Below, one piece after another: positions 1 through 5,822 of a stretch of 9,179 bases of DNA (the stretch's first letter is position 1; every line of letters begins with the position of its first letter). A program made the position numbers and the translations under genes. This DNA comes from Candidatus Poseidonia sp. (GTDB taxonomy: Archaea > Thermoplasmatota > Poseidoniia > Poseidoniales > Poseidoniaceae). The notes under the pieces were generated by a model, which had not been told where the DNA came from, did no database searches, and saw only the letters and a program-made list of their open reading frames with translations. The stretch covers positions 562 to 9,740 of the forward strand of contig DUIU01000094.1 in assembly GCA_013330155.1 (NCBI GenBank), in the 5' to 3' direction.

Positions 1-210
1 TCCGAGAACTTCCCACAAAACGACTGGTACAAGACCTGGTCAACGTGTTATTACGACGACGGGAGTTATGGCGGCGTCCACGCCGACGGCGATGGATGCA
101 ATGTTCCCGCCTCGGGCGAAAGCGAGGGTTTCCTGCCCTCAATTGGTGTGGTGTTGACCCTCACAATCCTCACGGGTGCTGTGTTGGTTGGGACCGTTCG
201 TCGTCTGTGA
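1..210 (+). CDS. C-terminal end of a secreted, membrane-anchored surface protein (partial)
   Basis: Frame 1 is open from the first base to a TGA at 208-210 and gives the last 69 residues of a protein whose start lies left of the window. The first part is polar and acidic, with aromatic residues and two cysteines (residues 16 and 37 of the visible part). It ends in a Gly/Ser/Glu spacer, the segment LPSIG, about 19 hydrophobic residues, and a short basic tail (RRL). This spacer, hydrophobic stretch and basic end is the layout of archaeal C-terminal surface-anchoring or sorting signals; it is not a textbook PGF-CTERM motif. The visible part is too short to assign a fold or function. The stop lies 1 bp from the stop of the minus-strand gene ending at 212, so the two transcripts converge with no room for a separate terminator. 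Confidence 0.75.
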   Translation, partial: SENFPQNDWYKTWSTCYYDDGSYGGVHADGDGCNVPASGESEGFLPSIGVVLTLTILTGAVLVGTVRRL

Positions 211-211
211 T

Positions 212-613
212 TTATCCGTGAACATGGTGCTCAACCAAGCGCTCGACAAACCTTCGCTGGTCCATGGACCATGCCGTAAAAACGACGTTTACCTCGCTTC
301 GGTCCTCACTGAGTTTGCCTTCGGCGAACCCAGAAGTTTTCATGTCGCTCGCCACCAGGGGCAAATGGCTCCCCTTGAAGCTGAATCGGCATCCATGTTC
401 CTCCGCCTCAGCATGACCGGCCTCAAACGAAAGCCGAGCCCCCTCCAACGTTGAGGGCATACCGCCCGCTTTGAGAAAGCGATGCAGCGCTGAAAGGAGA
501 CTCGCTCCGTCCGTTTGGGAACCCCCGTCCACACCTCCATAGGCGGAGAGGAAACCGAGTTCCGCTTCGTTTTGTTCCATTAAATGGTCCAAACCGCGGC
601 CGTCAGTGCCCAT
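212..613 (-). CDS. Unknown 133-residue soluble protein, coupled to the SAP-domain gene
   Basis: I do not recognise this protein. It has no signal peptide or membrane segment, so it is probably cytoplasmic. The N-terminal half is rich in Gly, Ser and Ala with predicted helices. The C-terminal half looks like alternating strands and a final helix ending in several histidines, with one cysteine (Cys75). Its ATG at 613-611 overlaps the TGA of the SAP-domain gene (615-613) as TGATG. A GAGGAG ribosome-binding site at 627-622 lies 8 nt before the ATG, inside the upstream gene. Both facts support this start and translation from the same mRNA, so it probably works with, or is dosed to, the SAP-domain membrane protein. 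The reading frame opposite (176-454, plus strand) has no comparable support and I treat it as a shadow. Confidence 0.7.
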   Translation of the reverse strand: MGTDGRGLDHLMEQNEAELGFLSAYGGVDGGSQTDGASLLSALHRFLKAGGMPSTLEGARLSFEAGHAEAEEHGCRFSFKGSHLPLVASDMKTSGFAEGKLSEDRSEVNVVFTAWSMDQRRFVERLVEHHVHG

Positions 614-2790
614 CAGCCCAACTCCTCAACCGAGAGGTCGGTCCAACCGATGAGACGTCCGTCAGTGGCATCGACGAGCAGCGAGAAACTCCGGTCTTTT
701 CCGTTGTCATCCCATGTTCGCTGAAGGTCCACGGTGGTCGCTCCTGATGTGTCGAGAAGGTCACTGAAATCAATGCCGAATCCGGTGCCAGGGACCACCA
801 CCAAGTAACCCACACTTGTCGTGTCGTGCAAACCGCTGCCCGTGAACAACGCCTCCGGGCCTGTCAACTCAGGATACCGTTGTGAATCCATCAAACGTGC
901 TTCAATGTCGTGAAGCGGCAGGGCCTTTGGAATGGAATCGCGGTTGTGTGTGATGGATTCGTCAAAGGTTCCTTTGGCGATGAATTCGCAATTCAGATTC
1001 TCGTCTGTTCCTGAAACCGAAAATTTGAGCCAGCCTGCAGTCGTGTCAGAATCCACCCACGAGAGGTTCCACTCCGTGGCCGTCCCGTTTTGTTGGTCCA
1101 CGGCTCGCCAAACATAGCCATCGTTCTCAAGGGCAGCCACAGCGCCAGAAGCAGCGGAATTGAATTCGCTGATGCAGGCCATCGCTTCATCGAGCGGGTG
1201 CTGCCTCGCCGTGGAATTGTCGGGAAGGTGGGTGCCATCGATGCCCCATTCGACCAAATCGTCGCTGTCTGGGTTCAAATCATTGGCTTGAGGGCGGTTG
1301 TCGTAGGACTTGCCCAGTTCAATCGCCTTAACACCCCGGGAAAGGGTGGTCCGCTCAAAGGTGTGGTGGAGTTCAAGTTCGCCTTCCGGAAGCACGGCGT
1401 CAATGCCACGCTGTTGCCATTCGGAACAGCTTGTTTGGGACGCCTCGCTGCTGCTGATGGCCACATCCACGGTTTGACGGGCTGCCCATGGGCTCTCAAC
1501 ATCAAGCCACATCGTCATCGTAGCATAGCCGAGACAGAAATCTCGTACATCGCGGTGGCTGGCGGTCACCTTCCACATGTTGGTTGAACCGATCTTTTCA
1601 GAACCTGTAACGCGCCACTCCCATCCAGAACTGGTGCCTGTAGCATCCTTGGTAATGTAGGCGTTCCCGAAGAAATCAGCGAGTTCAACCGGTGCAATGA
1701 CCATGCCAAGACCGGGAGAGAGTTCCTCAAGGTCTCCTAGCAATCCACCAACGCCATAGGTGAATGCAGAGCCAGCATACGAAGTGGCTGAGAGCGTTGC
1801 TGCGAACTCGAGTTCGGTAGCGAGGACGACTTGTTCCCTCAGTTCCTTCCACGACTTCAAGGTCAAATCTGCCTGACCGGTTGTCGAGTCGGTGGTGAAG
1901 TCTGAACACTTGGAGGCAATTGGATAATGCCCAGAAAGGTCGAATTGTGAAAAGGACATCTCGTTGACGCTCTCAACGGCGAGCCAAGACAATCCTTGGC
2001 CACCACGAATTTTCACGGCCCCGAGACGGTCATCAGAAGATTGCGTGTTCAATTCAACGCCCGTCCCCTCCGTGACTGAAGCTGTGCTTTCACCTTGGAA
2101 GGAAAGCCGAATCTTGCAGTAATTCGGGGGGTCTTCCAACTGGTCAGTGACCAATTCAACGTATTCCTCCGACGCAAGGAAGGTTCCTTCGGTGATCATG
2201 TAGCCCATGCTGTCGCCATAGCGCAACGAATCGGCCGTAAACGGTTCAAGTTGGTTGTTGACATAGTACCAACCACCTGCCCCGAGGAGGAGGAGTGTGA
2301 GCATGACGGCAATGGTTTGAGGACGGCGTACCATTTCCATGAGCGTCACGGCGCCAGCGTTCTCTGTTTTGGCGGGAGGAGTTACTGCACTTTTCTCAAC
2401 GGGAAGAGGAACGACCGAGGCCTCAGCAGAAGGTTCGTCGTCGCTCTCGGCATCGATCAGGTCGGCTTCAAGGATTTCAGCCTCCAAGACATCTTCATCC
2501 CCAATTTCATCCTCGCCCGAAGAAGGGAGCGGCACAGGTTCAACCGGCTCATCATCCTCAAGAGACATCATCACGGGTTCATCGCTCGGCTCTTCCTCAA
2601 TAGCGGGTTGGAACGTGGAAGTGGATTCGTCAAACACCTCAATGCCGAGGGTCTCTTTGTCGACGCCGGCCTCGAGAAGGCGAGCCAATAGGTCTGCCTT
2701 TTTTCCACTGGCTGAGAGGTCATTGAGCACGCACAGTGCCTTGAGTTTCGCCACCGTCAACGTGGTGGTAGGCTCGCTCCCCATGGTCAT
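613..2790 (-). CDS. SAP-domain single-pass membrane protein with a large ectodomain
   Basis: The 725-residue product has a clear modular layout. Residues about 10-43 form a SAP-type helix-extended loop-helix (LTVAKLKALC, then SGKKADLLARLLEAG), a fold known for nucleic-acid binding. Residues 50-135 are a Glu/Asp/Pro-rich linker. MEMVRRP then precedes one transmembrane helix (about 158-177), so the positive-inside rule puts the SAP domain in the cytoplasm. The remaining roughly 545 residues would lie outside and contain six cysteines (225, 295, 419, 455, 539, 601), enough for three disulfides. The ectodomain fold is not recognised; similar Trp- and acid-rich blocks around residues 390-440 and 560-610 may be internal repeats. 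Two starts are possible: ATG at 2790 or ATG at 2784. A GGTGAG at 2798-2793 is 2 nt from the first and 8 nt from the second, so 2784 may be the real start. The role could be tethering DNA to the envelope or relaying an outside signal; both are inference. Confidence 0.85.
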   Translation of the reverse strand: MTMGSEPTTTLTVAKLKALCVLNDLSASGKKADLLARLLEAGVDKETLGIEVFDESTSTFQPAIEEEPSDEPVMMSLEDDEPVEPVPLPSSGEDEIGDEDVLEAEILEADLIDAESDDEPSAEASVVPLPVEKSAVTPPAKTENAGAVTLMEMVRRPQTIAVMLTLLLLGAGGWYYVNNQLEPFTADSLRYGDSMGYMITEGTFLASEEYVELVTDQLEDPPNYCKIRLSFQGESTASVTEGTGVELNTQSSDDRLGAVKIRGGQGLSWLAVESVNEMSFSQFDLSGHYPIASKCSDFTTDSTTGQADLTLKSWKELREQVVLATELEFAATLSATSYAGSAFTYGVGGLLGDLEELSPGLGMVIAPVELADFFGNAYITKDATGTSSGWEWRVTGSEKIGSTNMWKVTASHRDVRDFCLGYATMTMWLDVESPWAARQTVDVAISSSEASQTSCSEWQQRGIDAVLPEGELELHHTFERTTLSRGVKAIELGKSYDNRPQANDLNPDSDDLVEWGIDGTHLPDNSTARQHPLDEAMACISEFNSAASGAVAALENDGYVWRAVDQQNGTATEWNLSWVDSDTTAGWLKFSVSGTDENLNCEFIAKGTFDESITHNRDSIPKALPLHDIEARLMDSQRYPELTGPEALFTGSGLHDTTSVGYLVVVPGTGFGIDFSDLLDTSGATTVDLQRTWDDNGKDRSFSLLVDATDGRLIGWTDLSVEELG

Positions 2791-2792
2791 AC

Positions 2793-2798
2793 CTCACC
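2793..2798 (-). promoter_or_regulatory. Ribosome-binding site bearing on the start of the SAP-domain gene
   Basis: On the minus strand GGTGAG, an anti-Shine-Dalgarno match, lies 2 nt before the ATG at 2790 and 8 nt before the in-frame ATG at 2784. Normal spacing is about 5-10 nt, so the site favours translation from 2784, which would shorten the protein by two residues. Confidence 0.45.
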
Positions 2799-2849
2799 AA
2801 ACCGTAGGCATGGTGCCTTTCAAGGCTGGCGTTGATTTGATGATGAATT

Positions 2850-2865
2850 GCATCAATATTGATGC
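2850..2865. promoter_or_regulatory. Perfect 16-bp palindrome, candidate operator upstream of the SAP-domain gene
   Basis: GCATCAATATTGATGC reads identically on both strands. It sits in the 87-bp gap between the stop of the 371-residue envelope protein and the SAP-domain start. Extra half-sites adjoin it: TGATG at 2841-2845 forms a second inverted repeat with CATCA at 2851-2855 (5-nt spacer), and TTGAT occurs at 2832-2836 and 2837-2841. The central AATATT could also serve as a weak TATA element, placing transcription start near 2830 and leaving a leader of about 40 nt that contains the GGTGAG. A dimeric helix-turn-helix regulator site is the simplest reading; no regulator gene is visible in the window. 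Confidence 0.5.
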
Positions 2866-2877
2866 GGCACTCCACCC

Positions 2878-3993
2878 TCAACCTTCGTGAGGGACATAGG
2901 TTCCATCGTCAGTTTTGACATAGACCGTTTGGTCGTAGCTTCCATCCGGCATTTTCCTGAAAAAGTAGCCGTTTTCAGCGGGCTCATACGTTTCTTCGTT
3001 AGCGGTCGATGATTCTTCATGAGGTTCAGCTGCTTCTTCCATAGCTGGCGCATCGGAGGATGGCGATTCCTCAGGTGGGCCAGCAGGTCCATCTGACGGT
3101 GCACCGGGCGGGCCAGGGGGGCCAGAGGAGGGGGGAGCTCCAGCCGGCCCTGCAGCGATACGGTTCCGGCTGGCCTCGGACAAAACTCGGGATTCAGTGG
3201 TCTCGTTTTCGCCTTCGAGGATTTTGCGAAGCACAGCACCGTGTTTTTGTGCGCCCACAAAGGCAAATCCAGACAGTCCCAGACAAAGAAGACCAAGAAG
3301 CCCTCCGATGAACTGGTTGGGGTAGAGTTTGCCTTCCACGCTCAGCGATTGCCCATCGGAGGTGATTTTGTCTCCATTGCCATCGATGTACTCTGCGATG
3401 AGACAGTATTGACCTGGGTCAATGTTGAATTCGAAGTCGTAGGTCCCATCCGCCAACACTCGGCTCTCGGCCTCTTGGTATTGGTAACTGTGGGAATCTC
3501 CAGTTTTTGCATCCCGCATCTTTTCGCTCAACGTAAAATCTGTACAGTCCTCTTGTTCGATGACGTAAACAGCGATGTTGATGTTGGACTGAGTAGGCGG
3601 TGAACTGGCCGTAACGGTGAGGCGCATGGGGACATCAAACATGTCTTCGCCATCAACAGGTACACCCCACACGAGGCCGATGTCCTTCTCGGCCGACTTG
3701 CTGAATCCATCGTAATCAGCAGAAAACGGCATCGGAAACAGAGCGAAACCAAAGAGAATCGCAGCAACACCGAGGTAGAGAAAGACGTTCCATCGCGCTT
3801 TCTTCAGTCGCTCTTTACGCTCGTCAAGCGACATTTCCTCCATGCGTTCATCCTGGTCCTCATCCGCGGCCAACCCTCCCGCTGTATCGAGTTCCTCTTC
3901 GGTCATAAATGCCCGATATCCTCCGAGCACTTCAAGACCGCGGGCCAATAAACGAGGCTCAATGGGAACCGACGCAGACCGGGACGAAGCCAT
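2878..3993 (-). CDS. Two-helix envelope protein with extracytoplasmic beta-type domain and Pro/Gly-rich cytoplasmic tail
   Basis: The 371-residue protein is not assigned to a named family. Residues 30-66 are charged and probably helical. A basic stretch (KERLKKAR) precedes transmembrane helix 1 (about 68-88). Residues 90-225 look like a beta-rich domain with two cysteines (150 and 197) that could pair outside the cell. Transmembrane helix 2 spans about 227-248 and is followed by a basic turn, so both ends should be cytoplasmic. The tail has a collagen-like Gly/Pro-rich stretch (281-307), an acidic Ser/Glu stretch (308-340) and a final Tyr/Asp/Gly segment with DGSY and DGTY motifs. The start is uncertain. 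ATG at 3993 shares CATG with the divergent rimK start and lacks a ribosome-binding site; ATG at 3906 has GGAGG at 3924-3920, but 13 nt away. It precedes the SAP-domain gene on the same strand and may share its envelope role. Confidence 0.75.
   Translation of the reverse strand: MASSRSASVPIEPRLLARGLEVLGGYRAFMTEEELDTAGGLAADEDQDERMEEMSLDERKERLKKARWNVFLYLGVAAILFGFALFPMPFSADYDGFSKSAEKDIGLVWGVPVDGEDMFDVPMRLTVTASSPPTQSNINIAVYVIEQEDCTDFTLSEKMRDAKTGDSHSYQYQEAESRVLADGTYDFEFNIDPGQYCLIAEYIDGNGDKITSDGQSLSVEGKLYPNQFIGGLLGLLCLGLSGFAFVGAQKHGAVLRKILEGENETTESRVLSEASRNRIAAGPAGAPPSSGPPGPPGAPSDGPAGPPEESPSSDAPAMEEAAEPHEESSTANEETYEPAENGYFFRKMPDGSYDQTVYVKTDDGTYVPHEG
3946..3954. promoter_or_regulatory. Possible AT-rich core promoter element between the divergent genes
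   Basis: CAATAAACG is the only AT-rich stretch near the divergent starts. Read rightward it would place rimK transcription near 3977, giving a leader of about 15 nt before 3992. Read leftward it would place a start near 3922, before the alternative ATG at 3906. The match to an archaeal TATA box is weak in both directions, and no second candidate was seen upstream of 3993 on the minus strand. Confidence 0.25.
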
Positions 3994-5206
3994 GAAGCAG
4001 CCCGGTTTGGGCCTTCGATTGGCCGTTCTAAGTCGGGGACCTCGGCTCTACAGCACCCGGCGTATCGTGGAGGAAGCAAAAAAACGAGGCTTGGACGTTG
4101 AGGTTTGTGACCCGATGAAATTCTCATTGGTGGTGAATCAAGGCAGTGTCGATGTGCTTCACCGTGGACGAGCCTTTGCAAAAGATGCGGTCATCCCGCG
4201 CATCGGCCATTCCATCACACAACATGGCGTGGCAGTTTTACGCCACATTGAGCAACTCGGCATTTGGACGGCCAACACTGGCCAAGGCATCTTGCAAAGC
4301 CGAGATAAACTGAATGCCTCACAGATCCTCGCTCGAAACCGAATCCCCGTTCCCAAAACGGTCTATGTCCGAGACATCCTTGATGTTGAACAGGCGATTG
4401 AAACCGTGGGTGGCTTGCCCGTGGTGGTCAAAGTCACCCAAGGCACTCAAGGCGATGGGGTGTTCCTCCGCCACACGGCCTTTGAGGTTCGAAACCTCGT
4501 CCAAGGCCTGCTGATGACCGGAAAATCGGTGCTTGTCCAGGAGTACATCGCCGAATCGCACGGAAAAGACATCCGAGCCTTGGTCGTGGGCGATAAAGTC
4601 GTGGCCTGCATGCGCAGAAGGGCAAGGGGACGCGAATTCCGCAGCAACTTTCACCTCAACGGTACGGTGGAGAGCGTGGAACTGCCCGAGGGTTATGCTG
4701 AGGCAGCCTGCCGGGCGGCTCGGGTTTTGGGTCTCAACGTCGCCGGCGTTGACCTGCTTGAAGGAAACGGTGGCCCGTTGGTATTGGAAGTCAACTCATC
4801 ACCTGGCCTCGAGGGCATTGAGAAAGCCAGCGGCGTCAACGTGGCTGGTGCCATCGTCGATTACGTGATGGAGGACACCGCCTTTGCCGAAGTTGACATC
4901 GGCCAACTTTTGCGAACCGTCCCCGGTTCAGGTGTGCTATCACTTCAGTTGCGCAACCATCCAAAAATGGTCGGAAAACGACTGAGTGAAGTGTTCGCAT
5001 CGGTGCCCGTGTTTGCCCTCTCCCGAGGAGATCGCCTCGTTTGGAACCCAGATGCTGATGTTCAACTTCGCTATGATGATGTGTTGGTGTGCTACGGTGA
5101 ACTGACAGAATTGCGTGCTTCACTGCGTCAAGCGATGTTGGGGGTGCCTCGAGAAGCCCTCTTGTTTGATGAGGCTACGGACGCCTCGGAACTCACTGAA
5201 GGGTGA
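3992..5206 (+). CDS. rimK: RimK-type ATP-grasp L-glutamate ligase with a C-terminal RCK_C/TrkA_C-like domain
   Basis: Residues 9-292 follow E. coli RimK closely: LAVLSR and LYSTRR at the N-terminus, AVIPRIG (66-72), SRDKLNASQILAR (103-115), VVVKVTQGTQGDGV (144-157, nucleotide loop and Lys147), VLVQEYI (180-186), and GVDLLEG plus LEVNSSPGLEGIEK, where Asp254, Glu266 and Asn268 are the expected Mg ligands. RimK enzymes add glutamate to the C-terminus of ribosomal protein S6; archaeal relatives (MptN, CofF) glutamylate cofactors, so the substrate here is open. Residues about 296-370 are extra relative to the roughly 300-residue bacterial enzyme and match the RCK_C/TrkA_C pattern (VGKRLSEVF, FALSRGDRLVWNP, DDVLVCYGE). 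The start at 3992 leaves only eight residues before the conserved beta strand; ATG at 3962, with GAGG 4 nt upstream, is an in-frame alternative. The gene ends 5 bp from the convergent lipoprotein gene. Confidence 0.9.
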   Translation: MKQPGLGLRLAVLSRGPRLYSTRRIVEEAKKRGLDVEVCDPMKFSLVVNQGSVDVLHRGRAFAKDAVIPRIGHSITQHGVAVLRHIEQLGIWTANTGQGILQSRDKLNASQILARNRIPVPKTVYVRDILDVEQAIETVGGLPVVVKVTQGTQGDGVFLRHTAFEVRNLVQGLLMTGKSVLVQEYIAESHGKDIRALVVGDKVVACMRRRARGREFRSNFHLNGTVESVELPEGYAEAACRAARVLGLNVAGVDLLEGNGGPLVLEVNSSPGLEGIEKASGVNVAGAIVDYVMEDTAFAEVDIGQLLRTVPGSGVLSLQLRNHPKMVGKRLSEVFASVPVFALSRGDRLVWNPDADVQLRYDDVLVCYGELTELRASLRQAMLGVPREALLFDEATDASELTEG

Positions 5207-5211
5207 ATCAA

Positions 5212-5745
5212 TCACTCATTGGCCTGGTTCCATTTTTCCAGGATCGTTGCCGAATCATCCATGCGGCCTTCGTGGAGGTAGGTCACTTCGCCATCTCCAT
5301 TGACGAAGGCCAAGGAACCAGGGCGGGTGATGCCGAGTTCTTCGCCTGCCTCAGTGCCTTTCATGAAAGCGTAGGTGGTGAGCTCCACGCCTGTGTCTCC
5401 GGTGTTTTCATCATCGTCGTGTGCATTGGCAGCATCGTGCCATTCCTCGAGGCTGTAACCCCCAGCGTTTTCGGCTGGGTCGGTTGACATGACCAAAACG
5501 GGAAGCTCTGCCTTTGCATTCCAAATGGCGTGCATGGTGGTGTAGCACGGACTGTTGCACCACTCTGCAGAAAAGACGACGATGAACGCACTGCCGTCCA
5601 TGCGAGCGTTGTCGTAGGTTTCTCCGTTATCGGCCACCGCAGAAAACGACGGGAAAACCTGCGTGCTCTCCTCTTCTTCGGAGGTGCAACCCGAGAGCGG
5701 CGTCAACATAACAACGAGCACGAGCAACACTTTCCATCGCAGCAT
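5212..5745 (-). CDS. Thioredoxin-fold lipoprotein with a CxxxC motif
   Basis: The 177-residue protein starts with a short hydrophobic signal peptide and a lipobox (LSGC, lipidated Cys20), then an acidic spacer, so it should be anchored on the outer face of the membrane. Residues 32-175 look like a thioredoxin-like fold: a strand (AFIVVFSA), WCNSPC (Cys63 and Cys67) at the start of a helix, a second strand (LPVLVMSTD), and RPGSLAFVNGDG with the expected cis-proline at Pro142. CxxxC spacing is known from SCO1 and some peroxiredoxin-like proteins rather than from classic CxxC thioredoxins, so metal delivery or thiol reduction are both possible. An acidic insertion (about 108-118) separates the two halves. 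A TAAAAATA box at 5776-5769 is centred 27.5 nt before the ATG, suggesting a leaderless mRNA. GGAGG at 5757-5753 is also well placed, so the mode of initiation is ambiguous. Confidence 0.82.
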   Translation of the reverse strand: MLRWKVLLVLVVMLTPLSGCTSEEEESTQVFPSFSAVADNGETYDNARMDGSAFIVVFSAEWCNSPCYTTMHAIWNAKAELPVLVMSTDPAENAGGYSLEEWHDAANAHDDDENTGDTGVELTTYAFMKGTEAGEELGITRPGSLAFVNGDGEVTYLHEGRMDDSATILEKWNQANE

Positions 5746-5747
5746 GG

Positions 5748-5769
5748 ACCAACCTCCTCGCCGGTTGGT
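5748..5769. repeat. 7-bp inverted repeat between TATA-like box and start of the lipoprotein gene
   Basis: ACCAACC at 5748-5754 and GGTTGGT at 5763-5769 are perfect complements with an 8-nt spacer. On the minus strand the repeat fills the space between the TATA-like box and the ATG at 5745, and the loop-proximal side holds GGAGG (5757-5753). If transcription starts at the ATG it is a DNA operator candidate. If it starts further upstream, the RNA would fold over the ribosome-binding site. Confidence 0.5.
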
Positions 5770-5776
5770 ATTTTTA
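5769..5776 (-). promoter_or_regulatory. TATA-like box of the lipoprotein gene
   Basis: TAAAAATA on the minus strand is centred 27.5 nt before the ATG at 5745. This is exactly the distance seen for the stronger TATAAATA box of the metalloprotease gene, as expected for leaderless archaeal transcripts. The T-rich complement could also serve the divergent gene at 5823, with a leader of about 25 nt. Confidence 0.45.
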
Positions 5777-5790
5777 CTCTTGCCTTCTCC

Positions 5791-5807
5791 TCAAACCCTT
5801 GGTTTGA
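5791..5807. repeat. 7-bp inverted repeat upstream of the thrombospondin type 3 gene
   Basis: TCAAACC (5791-5797), CTT, then GGTTTGA (5801-5807) form a perfect 17-bp interrupted palindrome 15 nt before the ATG at 5823. It could be an operator in the divergent promoter region or a short leader hairpin. It differs in sequence from the neighbouring repeat at 5748-5769, although both contain AACC/GGTT. Confidence 0.45.
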
Positions 5808-5822
5808 ATTGCTTGAGAAATC

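Noticed and set aside
2339..2890. Plus-strand open frame rich in Ser, opposite the SAP-domain N-terminus
   Set aside because: The Ser-rich run is the complement of the acidic GAA/GAT linker codons of the real gene.
3075..3152. Collagen-like Gly-Pro repeat in the envelope protein as evidence of a collagen domain
   Set aside because: Only a few Gly-x-y triplets occur and the phase is broken, so it is better called a Pro/Gly-rich linker.
3842..3991. Upstream extension of the rimK open frame by 50 codons
   Set aside because: The extension is Ser/Arg-rich without family similarity, lies over the envelope protein's coding region, and bacterial RimK starts at the LAVLSR strand.
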